64,000 nucleotides of DNA from Nitrospira sp. CG24A. Lineage in GTDB: Bacteria > Nitrospirota > Nitrospiria > Nitrospirales > Nitrospiraceae. This document shows, one piece after another, positions 35,615-44,426 of this stretch (its first letter is position 1; each line of letters starts with the position of its first letter). Where the stretch lies: contig NEWT02000037.1 of the NCBI GenBank assembly GCA_002869925.2, forward strand, positions 179,231 through 243,230, in the 5' to 3' direction. A model generated the notes under the pieces. It saw only the letters and a program-made list of their open reading frames with translations. It was not told where the DNA came from and did no database searches. The position numbers and the translations under genes are program-made.

Positions 35615-36678
35615 ATGCGATGAATTGCTGGCGTGGTGTGATCGAGGAGTATCGCAAGTTTCTTCCGGTCACCGACCGCACCCCTGTGGTGACGCTTGGC
35701 GAAGGTAACACTCCACTCATCAAGGCGACGCGGCTGGCGAAACAGATTGCCCCCGGCATCGACCTCTACCTCAAATTTGAAGGCATGAATCCGACGGGAT
35801 CATTCAAGGATCGCGGCATGACGATGGCCATTTCAAAGGCTGTTGAATCAGGCGCCAAGGCTGTGATCTGCGCCTCAACGGGAAATACCTCAGCATCCGC
35901 AGCAGCCTATGGCGCCCGGGCTGGGCTGGCGGTTTATGTGTTGATTCCTGCCGGGAAGATTGCCATGGGGAAACTGTCTCAGGCCATGATGCACCAAGCC
36001 ACGGTGATCCAGATTGAAGGAAATTTCGACCAAGCCTTGACCATCGTCAAAGAATTGTCGGCGACCTATCGCATCGAGTTGGTCAACTCGATCAATCCCT
36101 ATCGGATTGAGGGGCAGAAAACTGGTGCGATGGAAGTCTGCGATCAGCTCGGCGATGCTCCGACTGTTCACGCATTGCCGGTTGGGAACGCCGGCAACAT
36201 AACGGCGTATTGGAAGGGGTACCAGGAATACCGTGCAGCCAATCAATCCACACGGTTGCCCCGTATGGTTGGGTTTCAGGCGGCCGGTGCGGCACCGATC
36301 GTACTTGGCTGCATTGTCGAGAATCCGCAAACGGTCGCTTCGGCGATCCGGATCGGCAATCCTGCCAGCTGGGAAACGGCTATAACTGCCGTGAAGGAAT
36401 CAGCGGGAGCGATTGATTCGGTGACGGATGAAGAGATTCTCCAGGCCTATCGCGCGGTGGCGGCGGCGGAAGGAGTGTTCTGTGAGCCGGCATCCGCCGC
36501 ATCGGTTGCCGGCGTCATGAAGCTGAACAAGCAGGGCGCATTGCGTGAAGGCGAGATCGTGGTATGCACCTTGACCGGCCATGGATTGAAAGATGCCGAC
36601 ACAGCCATCAATGTATCGGCACAGCCGAAAACCGTTAGGGCGACGCGGGAGGATGTCGCTCGTTTGCTAAGGGTGTAG
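35611..36678 (+). CDS. thrC: Threonine synthase
   Basis: 355 aa from GTG 35611, overlapping the hom stop. It converts O-phosphohomoserine to threonine. The PLP lysine is Lys66 in [28 protein letters not shown] and [18 protein letters not shown] are typical. It is the short bacterial form without the N-terminal extension. It requires a homoserine kinase product, yet no GHMP-type thrB is present in this operon; see the next gene. Confidence 0.96.
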   Translation: MNAMNCWRGVIEEYRKFLPVTDRTPVVTLGEGNTPLIKATRLAKQIAPGIDLYLKFEGMNPTGSFKDRGMTMAISKAVESGAKAVICASTGNTSASAAAYGARAGLAVYVLIPAGKIAMGKLSQAMMHQATVIQIEGNFDQALTIVKELSATYRIELVNSINPYRIEGQKTGAMEVCDQLGDAPTVHALPVGNAGNITAYWKGYQEYRAANQSTRLPRMVGFQAAGAAPIVLGCIVENPQTVASAIRIGNPASWETAITAVKESAGAIDSVTDEEILQAYRAVAAAEGVFCEPASAASVAGVMKLNKQGALREGEIVVCTLTGHGLKDADTAINVSAQPKTVRATREDVARLLRV

Positions 36679-36700
36679 ATATCATGCGAGTAGGGCTTCG

Positions 36701-37942
36701 ATGAAACATGTGATTCTCCATATCGATGGGATGGCCGACCACCCACGGGAGGAATTGGGCGGACGAACACCGCTTCAAGCGGCGTCAACCCCTCATCTGG
36801 ATCAGCTGGCGCAAAGCGGGGAACTCGGGCTTCTGGCCGCGAATTCTGAGAACGTGCGACATGGGAGCGGTCTGATGGGAACGGCTATTCTCGGATACGA
36901 TCCCAAGAAGTACTACCAGGGCCCCGGCCCGCTTGAAGCGGCGAGTCTGGGGGTCGCTGTTGGCGAGCATGATGTGGTGTATTGCTGCACGATGGTCTCG
37001 TTACGGTCAGACGCTCCGCCTGGAAGTAAGGGCGGATTGAACGAAATCAAGAAGCTTGGACCGCACGTGGAGATGGATGATGCAACCGCAGGCTTGATTT
37101 CCACGGAAGAGGCTCGAGAATTGATCGAGGCGATCAATGAACAGCTTGGGTCTGAGATGATTCAGTTCTATCCAGGGGTAGGCCACCGTCATCTCATGGT
37201 GTGGGTCAACGGGAAGTCGCGAGCAGTGTGTATGGATCCACAACTATTGGTCGGTCGACTGATTGCCGATGTGTTGCCGACGGGAGATGGGTCCGACATT
37301 CTTTGGAAACTCATGGACGCCTCGTTTCAGATCTTGCGAGATCATCCCCTTAACGATGAACGCTTGGATGCAGGGCAGAAGCCGGCCAATTGTCTCTGGC
37401 TCTGGGGCCAAGGCCGGCCTGTGCTTTGGCCAAGTCTCTCTGAGCGATTGAAAACGACCGGTGTGGTGGTCTCGCAGAGTGATGTTCATTGCGGACTCGG
37501 CATCATGGCCGGGCTTGAAGCCGTGGACGGAGCAAGATTGGCCGGTGGGGATCTTCGTACCCAAGCGGCGGTCGCCCTGGAGGAGCTGAAGAAGAAGGAT
37601 TTTGCATACGTGCATGTGGAGTTGTCGGACGAGGTCGTCTATGGGTCGGACGTCGCGGCCAAGGTGAAGGGTATCGAAGCGGTCGATCGAGAACTGGTCG
37701 GGCCGTTGCTCGAAGGACTGGCGCAGTTAGGCCCTCATCGTATCGTGACGGTGTGCGACGGAGGCACTGCACACCATAGCCAAGCCGTGGAAGGTCCAGC
37801 AATCTTTGCCTATCGTGAGAGTGCCGCATCCTCCACTGCCGAGGCCGGACGGAGATTTACCGAGGTTGACGCTCGCAGCTCGACCGTGCCTCCTCGTGAT
37901 GCGACGAAATTCGTTGTGCGGCTGTTTGCAAAAGGATCCTGA
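36701..37942 (+). CDS. Archaeal-type phosphoglycerate-mutase homologue; proposed homoserine kinase
   Basis: 413 aa. It belongs to the cofactor-independent aPGM/alkaline-phosphatase superfamily. It starts [31 protein letters not shown] with metal Asp9, and the nucleophile Ser56 is in [15 protein letters not shown]. Members of this subgroup lie next to hom and thrC in many bacteria and have been proposed to phosphorylate homoserine. Several canonical ligands look changed: the residue after Ser56 is Gly rather than Asp, the DEAGH-type motif reads SDEVVYG, and the PDHPT-type motif reads CDGGTAHH. Activity is therefore uncertain. Confidence 0.8.
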   Translation: MKHVILHIDGMADHPREELGGRTPLQAASTPHLDQLAQSGELGLLAANSENVRHGSGLMGTAILGYDPKKYYQGPGPLEAASLGVAVGEHDVVYCCTMVSLRSDAPPGSKGGLNEIKKLGPHVEMDDATAGLISTEEARELIEAINEQLGSEMIQFYPGVGHRHLMVWVNGKSRAVCMDPQLLVGRLIADVLPTGDGSDILWKLMDASFQILRDHPLNDERLDAGQKPANCLWLWGQGRPVLWPSLSERLKTTGVVVSQSDVHCGLGIMAGLEAVDGARLAGGDLRTQAAVALEELKKKDFAYVHVELSDEVVYGSDVAAKVKGIEAVDRELVGPLLEGLAQLGPHRIVTVCDGGTAHHSQAVEGPAIFAYRESAASSTAEAGRRFTEVDARSSTVPPRDATKFVVRLFAKGS

Positions 37943-37947
37943 CGGTC

Positions 37948-39189
37948 GTGGCGTTGATAGTTCAGAAGTATGGGGGAACGTCGGTGGGCACGATCGAGCG
38001 GATCCGCTCTGTGGGCGACCGCATCGAGAGGGCGCACAAGGACGGCCATCGCGTCGTGGTTGTGCTGTCCGCGATGAGCGGCGAAACAGACCGATTACTT
38101 CGGTTGGCGCATGAGATTACGCCGCTGCCGGACGATCGCGAACTCGATATGCTCCTGTCGACTGGAGAGCGAGTGACCATTGCCTTATTGGCGATGGCCT
38201 TGCGGGCCAGGGGATTGGATGCCCAATCATTTACGGGGCGTCAAGTCGGGATCATGACAGACAGCGCTCATACGAAGGCGCGCATTACTCGTGTGAGCGC
38301 GGAGCGAATCTGTGAGGCGCTGCTCAATGGGATTATTCCGGTGGTCGCCGGGTTTCAAGGGATTAATGAGCAGTCAGATGTCACGACATTGGGGCGCGGA
38401 GGATCCGATCTCACGGCCGTTGCATTGGCGGCAGCGCTAAAAGCGGATCGCTGTATCATTTTTACCGACGTCGATGGTGTGTATACCTCAGATCCCAACA
38501 TTGTGCCTGCGGCTCGACGAATCGACAAGATTTCCTATGAGGAAATGCTGGAAATGGCAAGTCTGGGCGCGAAAGTGTTGCAGGGCCGTTCCGTCGAATT
38601 TGCTGCGAAGTTCAATGTGCCGGTGGAAGTGAACTCCAGCTTCAAAGAAGGAAAGGGGACACTCGTGACGCGTGAAGATCAGGATATGGAGGCGGTCGCG
38701 GTGTCGGGCGTGACGGGTGATCGCAATCAGGCCAAGATTACGATTGTGGGTGTGCCGGACAAGCCAGGGATTGCATCCAAGCTGTTCGGGCCGGTGGCGA
38801 AGGCCAACATCAATGTCGACATGATCATACAGAATATGAGCCAGTCGGGCATGACGGATATTTCCTTCACGATTCCACGGGTAGACATCAAGAAAGCTCT
38901 GCCGTTGATTCAGGACGTGGCGAAAGGTATTGAGGCCAAATCGGTTGCCGTGACTGAGGCGATCGCAAAGGTTTCGTTGGTCGGCGTCGGGATGCGCTCT
39001 CATTCAGGAGTCGCCGCCAAGATGTTCGAAGTCTTGGCGGAGGAAGGCGTGAACATTCTCATGATCAGCACGTCGGAGATCAAGATCTCCTGCGTCATCG
39101 ATGAAAAGTATGTTGAGCTTGCGATGCGTTCGCTCCATTCCGCATTCGGCCTGGATCAGTCGCCGGCAGGAGACCGAATTGCGAAGTAG
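37948..39189 (+). CDS. lysC: Aspartate kinase
   Basis: 413 aa from GTG 37948, only 5 bp behind the mutase homologue. It catalyses the first step of the aspartate family. The kinase part has [46 protein letters not shown] and [12 protein letters not shown]. Two C-terminal ACT domains ([59 protein letters not shown]) indicate feedback inhibition by lysine and/or threonine. Confidence 0.96.
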   Translation: MALIVQKYGGTSVGTIERIRSVGDRIERAHKDGHRVVVVLSAMSGETDRLLRLAHEITPLPDDRELDMLLSTGERVTIALLAMALRARGLDAQSFTGRQVGIMTDSAHTKARITRVSAERICEALLNGIIPVVAGFQGINEQSDVTTLGRGGSDLTAVALAAALKADRCIIFTDVDGVYTSDPNIVPAARRIDKISYEEMLEMASLGAKVLQGRSVEFAAKFNVPVEVNSSFKEGKGTLVTREDQDMEAVAVSGVTGDRNQAKITIVGVPDKPGIASKLFGPVAKANINVDMIIQNMSQSGMTDISFTIPRVDIKKALPLIQDVAKGIEAKSVAVTEAIAKVSLVGVGMRSHSGVAAKMFEVLAEEGVNILMISTSEIKISCVIDEKYVELAMRSLHSAFGLDQSPAGDRIAK

Positions 39190-39247
39190 TTGATTCCAGC
39201 GAAATGAGCCTCGACAGGTTTGTCCCGCTCCTGGTATCGTTTCCCCT

Positions 39248-40900
39248 ATGGCTCGAAAATCTTCACACCCACGACTCTCGCAAGGCAAGCCGGTCGGTGC
39301 TACGCCGTCCGGTACAGCTCCGTCTGCCGCTCGGCTGGCAGCGCTAGAGATTTATGATACGACCTTACGGGACGGAGCTCAGGCCGAGGATGTGACTTTT
39401 TCGGCCGAAGACAAGGTTCGGGTTGCCCAACAGTTGGACGGTCTAGGCGTCCAATTCATCGAAGGCGGGTGGCCCGGGGCAAATCCAAAAGACATCGAGT
39501 TCTTTCGGATGATCAAGACTGTGCCGTTGCAGACCGCGACGGTGGTGGCGTTCGGATCGACGAGAAAATCGAGCAACGCCGTGCAGAAGGATCCAAATAT
39601 CCGGGCGTTGCTGGAGGCTGAGACGACGATCATTACGCTCTTCGGAAAAACCTGGTCGCTGCACGTGACCGATGCACTCGGGATTTCCCTTGTGAAGAAT
39701 CTCGAACTCATCAGCGATTCCGTGGCCCATCTCCGCTCGAAAGGCCGGAGGGTGTTTTACGATGCCGAGCATTTCTTTGACGGATACAAGACGAATCCGG
39801 ACTACGCGCTGGAGACCATTCGTCATGCCGTTGCAGCTGGGGCCGAGCGGGTGATTCTCTGCGACACCAATGGCGGATCGATGCCCTGGGACATCAAAGA
39901 AATTTGCCAGATTGTTCGGCGAGAGTGCGCGGTCCCGTTGGGGATTCACGCGCACAATGATTGTGAAATGGCCGTTGCGAATTCGCTGGTGGCGATCGAA
40001 ACCGGCGTGGTGCAAGTACAGGGGACGATTAACGGGATCGGCGAGCGGTGCGGTAATGCCAATCTCTGCTCGATTATTCCCAATCTTGAACTGAAAATGA
40101 AACGTCCGACGTTAAGAGATCGTCTGAGCCATCTCAAGCGGGTCTCAGGGTTTGTTGCCGAAATTGCGAACCTCATGCCCAATAAGCACCAGCCCTACGT
40201 GGGAGATTCCGCGTTTGCCCATAAGGGAGGGGTTCATATCCATGCGGTACTCAAGAATCCCGCCACCTATGAGCATGTGATTCCTGGCTTGGTCGGCAAT
40301 CACCAGCGTGTGCTGGTATCGGACGCAGCAGGCCGGAGTGGGTTGCTGGAGAAGATTGAGGCGTATGGAATTAAATTGGATAAGAGTCACGCCAAGCTGC
40401 AAGAATTGATCGGTGTGTTGAAGGAGCGCGAAAGTGAAGGCTACCAATTTGAGGCAGCGGAAGGTTCCTTCGAATTGCTCATGAGGAAAGCCATGGGAAC
40501 GCATAGACCGGCGTTCCAACTCTTGGGGTTTCGAGTGATCGTCGAGAAAAGACAAGACCATGGGGCTTCGTCGTCTGAGGCCACCGTGATGGTCAAAGTC
40601 GGTGGTGTGGTGGAGCATGCAGCCGCAGTTGGAGCCGGTCCGGTGAATGCGCTTGACCACGCATTGCGGAAAGCATTGGAAAAATTCTATCCCCAACTCC
40701 GGGAAGTGAAACTGCTCGACTACAAAGTGCGCGTGCTGTCGGCCAATCGCGGGACTGAGTCCAAGGTCCGAGTGTTGATCGAGTCAGGCGACCATAAGGA
40801 TAAATGGGGCACCGTCGGCGTGTCCGAGAACATTATGGAGGCGAGCTGGCAAGCGTTGGCGGACAGTATCGAGTACAAACTACTGTCCAGGGACGAATGA
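39248..40900 (+). CDS. cimA: (R)-citramalate synthase
   Basis: 550 aa. It condenses pyruvate and acetyl-CoA to citramalate, the threonine-independent route to 2-ketobutyrate and isoleucine. The HMGL-like barrel has EIYDTTLRDGAQAEDVTFSAEDK, FIEGGWPGANPKD, CDTNGGSMPW, HAHNDCEMAVANS and NGIGERCGNANL. A C-terminal LeuA regulatory domain (YKVRVLSANRGTESKVRVLIE) suggests isoleucine feedback. It is the last gene of the amino-acid block. Confidence 0.94.
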   Translation: MARKSSHPRLSQGKPVGATPSGTAPSAARLAALEIYDTTLRDGAQAEDVTFSAEDKVRVAQQLDGLGVQFIEGGWPGANPKDIEFFRMIKTVPLQTATVVAFGSTRKSSNAVQKDPNIRALLEAETTIITLFGKTWSLHVTDALGISLVKNLELISDSVAHLRSKGRRVFYDAEHFFDGYKTNPDYALETIRHAVAAGAERVILCDTNGGSMPWDIKEICQIVRRECAVPLGIHAHNDCEMAVANSLVAIETGVVQVQGTINGIGERCGNANLCSIIPNLELKMKRPTLRDRLSHLKRVSGFVAEIANLMPNKHQPYVGDSAFAHKGGVHIHAVLKNPATYEHVIPGLVGNHQRVLVSDAAGRSGLLEKIEAYGIKLDKSHAKLQELIGVLKERESEGYQFEAAEGSFELLMRKAMGTHRPAFQLLGFRVIVEKRQDHGASSSEATVMVKVGGVVEHAAAVGAGPVNALDHALRKALEKFYPQLREVKLLDYKVRVLSANRGTESKVRVLIESGDHKDKWGTVGVSENIMEASWQALADSIEYKLLSRDE

Positions 40901-41036
40901 GCGAGGGTTCTTCTTCGTCATCTTTCTTCTTGACAGGCCGTATAACCTCACGTAACTTATAGCGAAACTGTTGATCGATCGTCGTGAGCTCATAGGCGAA
41001 TATTCGAGACGTTTGCGCAAGTGTCGGAGGGAATGC

Positions 41037-41312
41037 ATGCGAAAGGCAGATATCGCGAACGAAATCTACAAGCAGGTTGGTATTTCGAAAAATGAAGCCG
41101 CAGATATCGTCGAACTCGTGCTGAATATGTTGAAAGATGTGTTGCACAAGGGAGAGTCGGTTAAGATTGCCGGATTCGGAAATTTTGTGGTGCGTAGTAA
41201 AGGGGCACGGAAGGGTCGAAATCCTCGAACCGGCGAAGAAATAGGCATCACACCTCGTCGCGTGGTCACGTTTCGTCCCAGTCAAGTATTTAAGAAATAC
41301 GTCAACTCGTGA
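41037..41312 (+). CDS. ihfA: Integration host factor alpha-type DNA-binding protein
   Basis: 91 aa from ATG 41037 with GGAGG ten bases upstream; the longer open frame upstream is not supported. HU/IHF fold: MRKADIANEIYKQVGISKNEAADIVELVLNMLKDVLHKGESVKIAGFGNF, then the DNA arm RKGRNPRTGEEIGITPRRVVTF. It bends DNA and shapes the nucleoid. In several bacteria ihfA stands directly before a MerR gene; here an islet separates the two. Confidence 0.93.
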   Translation: MRKADIANEIYKQVGISKNEAADIVELVLNMLKDVLHKGESVKIAGFGNFVVRSKGARKGRNPRTGEEIGITPRRVVTFRPSQVFKKYVNS

Positions 41313-41642
41313 TCAAGTCCACTCTCTAGACACTCCTTCATCTTCCAAATACCCAGCAACACCGCTCCCAGAGCCACTTCAATGGCTCTCTCCAGCATAA
41401 CTGCAGTCTATAGCGCATCTGATACACTCCCTTGTGATGACCCAGCTGATAAAAGAGAAACAACCTACAATCGCGCTGACGAGAATCGCTCCGTGGGCAA
41501 GAGTGTTGCGGAGCGGGTGTATTTGGCGAGTGTGAAGTTCAGTTTGAAGGGGTTGCCTGAGGCGTTGGAAGCCGTGAAGTTCCCTATTTGATTCACGGCG
41601 GGCAAGATTTTATCGACTTGCTAGTTGGAGGGGATAGACAGA
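41313..41642 (+). other. Intergenic stretch with a possible gene fragment
   Basis: These 330 bp carry no complete recognisable gene. An open frame at 41382-41591 (69 codons) lacks a ribosome binding site. Its C-terminal half (GKSVAERVYLASVKFSLKGL) is compositionally protein-like, so it may be a remnant of a larger gene. It starts the islet between ihfA and merR. Confidence 0.3.
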
Positions 41643-41936
41643 ATGGGCTACGAAAACGGTTCCCTCGTCGAAGCGAACGTGGAAGTCATTCGAGAATACC
41701 TGATCAGCGAATTCAAAGGGTTTGAAGTTACGGAAAAGAAAGATGTTCCAGTCTCATGCATGTTTACCGTGACAAAATCGGCAGACGAGCGATACCAATT
41801 AAAGATTTTCTGGCCACAGCTTTCAGATAAGAACAACACCCCTGAAAGGACCAAAAAGCGCCTGGTCACGGATGATGTAGCTGGTAGGATGAAAGGTAAG
41901 TCTCAGGGGGAGTATTTCCTGTGGGGAAAGCACTGA
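41643..41936 (+). CDS. Small hypothetical protein
   Basis: 97 aa from ATG 41643 with GGAGGGG ten bases upstream. It is soluble and charged: EANVEVIREYLISEFKGFEVTEK, a Cys in SCMFTVTKSADERYQLKIFWPQL, and a Lys-rich end. A mixed alpha/beta fold is likely. No family recognised. It lies in the AT-richer islet and is convergent with the next small gene. Confidence 0.6.
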   Translation: MGYENGSLVEANVEVIREYLISEFKGFEVTEKKDVPVSCMFTVTKSADERYQLKIFWPQLSDKNNTPERTKKRLVTDDVAGRMKGKSQGEYFLWGKH

Positions 41937-41951
41937 GGCGCCTCAGAAGGG

Positions 41952-42167
41952 CTAGCCTCTCATCAATTCCAGCCACTGCTTCAGATCATATCTATAATTC
42001 CAATTGCGAACCCCATTCCAGGTTGATTTGATCTGAAGCGCTGGCTGATTCTGCATATAGGGTGTGGCGGCCACTTTAGTCTCTTCCAATGTCTCGAAGA
42101 TTTCGGGTACCCGTTGCTGATTGACGTAAAGAAAATATGCTTGCATCGGTGTGATGTCGCTTATCAT
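41952..42167 (-). CDS. Small hypothetical protein
   Basis: 71 aa from ATG 42167, chosen because GGAAGG stands eight bases upstream; an in-frame ATG at 42200 is the alternative. Sequence begins MISDITPMQAYFLYVNQQRV and ends WNYRYDLKQWLELMRG. It is rich in aromatic residues, with no signal peptide or known domain. Part of the islet. Confidence 0.5.
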   Translation of the reverse strand: MISDITPMQAYFLYVNQQRVPEIFETLEETKVAATPYMQNQPALQIKSTWNGVRNWNYRYDLKQWLELMRG

Positions 42168-42313
42168 CTGCGCACCTTCCTTTCTTCCCATGAAGACCAT
42201 CGTTGCCCCGATGATCGCCTGATCGCCCGAAGGGTGTCAAATACACCCGCGTGGCTCTTGTGCCTTCGTTAGTGTGCCTCTTACAATACCCGCCTCCAAT
42301 AGCAGCTATCCAA

Positions 42314-43276
42314 ATGCCACTCGATCATTTTGTATCTCAAGTTCATCTAAGGCGTTTCTATTCCCCAAGTCTTGTGAATCGGCTGTATGCCATCAGCAAG
42401 AAGGACATGAAACAATTCTCGCCAAGCTCAAAAGATGTGTGCAGAATTGAGGATGGTAGTACGAATGCCTATCTGAAGGAGGATCGGGCAGTTGAAGAGT
42501 TTCTCAAAACCATTGAACCGAACTATAACACTGCCGTCGAAAAGCTTTTTGACAATAAAATTGATAGAGAGTGCATCTACACTATTGCGGGATTTGTCTC
42601 TTACATACATGCCTGTTCCCCTGCAGGCATGAGAATACACTCAAGGCTACTGCAGGCGAAATCTGAGATGGAGTATTTCATGGCCGATTCCCAAGGCCTG
42701 TTTCCAGCTCCGCCTCCAGAGTTAGGCGGAATGAATTTGACTGAGATCCTAAAAAAAGGAATCGTCAAAATCGATATCGATCCGAAATTTCCTCAGGCGA
42801 TAGGGATAACTTCGATACTCAAAAACGCAGCGATGTTCGGTAACTTCAAGTGGGAACTACTTCACAACGGTTTTGCCGATAGTGCATATTTCACCAGCGA
42901 TTTTCCTATAGCTATTGAAAAATCAGTCGATATGGACGTGATGAATAAGATCGTTCCACTTTCACCAACTCTTGCAATTAGAATACGACCAGATCGCCAG
43001 ATTAACAGAGAGCATGCCGATTTCACTTTTGCAAACTTTAATTATCAGTGCAAAAGACTGAAGCGGGAACAGGTTGCACAGATAAATAGGTTAATTGTTC
43101 GATGTGCTGAAGAAGTGGTGTTTTTTCGCGACAACCATCCGTGGGTGGTTGAGCTTGTTCGCAGGAACAGGAAGTATCGCATGGAGTTGCGCACTGATAC
43201 GACGCCCATTGGAAATGGAATGGCCATGTTTTATAGCGAAACAATAGCCGAAACTCCGAAATCAATCGGCGGCTAG
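42314..43276 (+). CDS. DUF4238 family protein
   Basis: 320 aa from ATG 42314 (MPLDHFVSQVHLRRF); the open frame starts further upstream. The N-terminal H-x-V-x-x-x-x-LRRF and LYAISKKDMKQF segments, the central helical region and the SDFPIAIE / VPLSPTLAIRI block match the DUF4238 pattern. Function is unknown; the family is scattered among accessory genes. Its codon and base use is AT-richer than the housekeeping neighbours, suggesting horizontal acquisition. Confidence 0.75.
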   Translation: MPLDHFVSQVHLRRFYSPSLVNRLYAISKKDMKQFSPSSKDVCRIEDGSTNAYLKEDRAVEEFLKTIEPNYNTAVEKLFDNKIDRECIYTIAGFVSYIHACSPAGMRIHSRLLQAKSEMEYFMADSQGLFPAPPPELGGMNLTEILKKGIVKIDIDPKFPQAIGITSILKNAAMFGNFKWELLHNGFADSAYFTSDFPIAIEKSVDMDVMNKIVPLSPTLAIRIRPDRQINREHADFTFANFNYQCKRLKREQVAQINRLIVRCAEEVVFFRDNHPWVVELVRRNRKYRMELRTDTTPIGNGMAMFYSETIAETPKSIGG

Positions 43277-43390
43277 CTCATCGCATGCACAATTGACTAT
43301 CTTGAGCCAGTCGGTTTCCTGCTTTCTTCTGTTGTTCCACCTTACCCCGGCCTGCTCGATGGCCAGCCAGATCTCTTCGATTGTTCGCAT
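43262..43390 (-). CDS. Very small protein, 42 aa
   Basis: It starts at the ATG at 43390 behind a GAGGGGGGAC box. The peptide MRTIEEIWLAIEQAGVRWNN continues RRKQETDWLKIVNCACDELA. It is amphipathic and helical with two closely spaced Cys. The stop overlaps the 3' end of the DUF4238 gene by 15 bp. The TGA of the preceding minus-strand frame abuts its ribosome binding site, which suggests translational coupling. No family recognised. Confidence 0.5.
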   Translation of the reverse strand: MRTIEEIWLAIEQAGVRWNNRRKQETDWLKIVNCACDELAAD

Positions 43391-43399
43391 TGTCCCCCC

Positions 43400-43632
43400 T
43401 CAGTCGTAAACGGTCATGTATCTCGTGCTGGAACACAATTGGCTGCTGCCGTCTCTGTCCTGTCGGTTGTAGGTGTGGAGTTCGCCGGCTCTATGCCGAT
43501 CCTCTCGGTTGAGACGCTCGGTATATTCCTGCTCTCGTTGCATGGTCTGCCTGTGTTCGTCGGACTGGAAGTAACCCTCTCCAGCGTAGACAGAGCCCCT
43601 AACAAAACCCATAGCCAAATGAATCGCTTCAT
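43400..43632 (-). pseudogene. Probable frameshifted small secreted protein gene
   Basis: An ATG at 43632 behind GAAGGGGGGAA begins a signal-peptide-like sequence (MKRFIWLWVLLGALST). That frame then turns Ser/Thr/Pro-rich without clear structure and stops at 43414. The +1 shifted frame from about 43590 reads VYAGEGYFQSDEHRQTMQRE and onward to a TGA at 43400 that touches the ribosome binding site of the next small gene. The simplest reading is one gene with a frameshift after the signal peptide. Confidence 0.4.
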
Positions 43633-43796
43633 GGTAAATTCCCCCCTTCAAGTGATGGTTGATGTGCAACTGACAATCTGTTCCTTAAGCCTGTGGACAA
43701 CATATATAACCCCTTGAGGAGGCTATCTTGTTAAGATCTACGTCAATTCATAGCCTCGTCCATCACCTTTAACTTATCCCACCACGAGGACCGGTC

Positions 43797-44147
43797 ATGG
43801 GGAACGAGCCCAGGCTGGGCAGCAAGATTTTTTATAAGATTGGCGAAGTCAGCCAAATTGCCGAGCTACCGGCTTATGTGTTGCGATTCTGGGAGTCAGA
43901 ATTTCCATTTCTTAGGCCGAAGAAAAGTCGCGGGAATCAGCGGCTCTATGTCAGGAAAGAAGTTGAAACGGTGCTGGAGATCAAGCGGATGCTCTATGAA
44001 GAGGGGCATACGCTCGCAGGCGTCAAGCGCTATTGGGCCAGGCGCGGCCGGGTGGCAAGCCAGCGGGTACGCCCCAAAGAACTTGCGCAGAAACTGCGGG
44101 GGAATCTCCAGGCGATTCTCAAAATTATGGAGTCGCATTCCAGCTAA
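43797..44147 (+). CDS. MerR-family transcriptional regulator
   Basis: 116 aa. The winged HTH has FYKIGEVSQIAELPAYVLRFWESEFPFLRPKKSRGNQRLYVRKEVETVLEIKRML. The C-terminal coiled coil is short (VRPKELAQKLRGNLQAILKIMES) with no effector-binding domain or metal-binding Cys. The FWESEFPFLRP signature is that of the MerR proteins that usually follow ihfA. The target is unknown. It precedes tRNA-Pro by about 90 bp. Confidence 0.9.
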   Translation: MGNEPRLGSKIFYKIGEVSQIAELPAYVLRFWESEFPFLRPKKSRGNQRLYVRKEVETVLEIKRMLYEEGHTLAGVKRYWARRGRVASQRVRPKELAQKLRGNLQAILKIMESHSS

Positions 44148-44235
44148 CCACAGTGTGTGGCATCCCGTTCGATCGGGTCGTATATCGGCCTCTTGGGGGA
44201 CCATGCAGGAAACGGTGCCGTTAAATAGCCTGTGT

Positions 44236-44312
44236 CGGGGCGTGGCGCAGCCCGGTAGCGTACTCGCTTGGGGTGCGAGTGGTCGGCCGTTCAAATCGGC
44301 TCGCCCCGACCA
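44236..44312 (+). tRNA. tRNA-Pro (anticodon GGG)
   Basis: 77 nt. The acceptor stem CGGGGCG (44236-44242) pairs with CGCCCCG before ACCA, so CCA is encoded. The anticodon arm ACTCGC / loop TTGGGGT / GCGAGT gives anticodon GGG, reading CCC and CCU. The T arm has TTCAAAT. All four arms can be drawn. Confidence 0.95.
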
Positions 44313-44321
44313 AAACAGACC

Positions 44322-44411
44322 GCGCTGAGAACTGAGACGAATAGGATCGTGTCGTGCTCGGTTCTCAGCGCTCAGCACTGAAGCTGCGAGCTGCCCCCGG
44401 CAGCTTTTTTT
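44322..44411 (+). terminator. Hairpin region and terminator after tRNA-Pro
   Basis: An 11-bp stem, GCGCTGAGAAC (44322-44332) with GTTCTCAGCGC (44361-44371), made of heptamer-like CTGAG/CTCAG units, is followed by the terminator AGCTGCC CCC GGCAGCT (44389-44405) with a run of T (44406-44411). Confidence 0.8.
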
Positions 44412-44426
44412 GTCTCTGACGAACCC

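Noticed and set aside
40929-40957. TTGACA with TAACTT 17 bp downstream, near the cimA end
   Set aside because: The -10 matches only three of six positions and the T residues fall poorly. It is not strong enough to call a promoter for ihfA.
41382-41591. 69-codon open frame at the start of the islet
   Set aside because: It has no ribosome binding site and no homologous pattern I recognise. I list the region only as a possible fragment.
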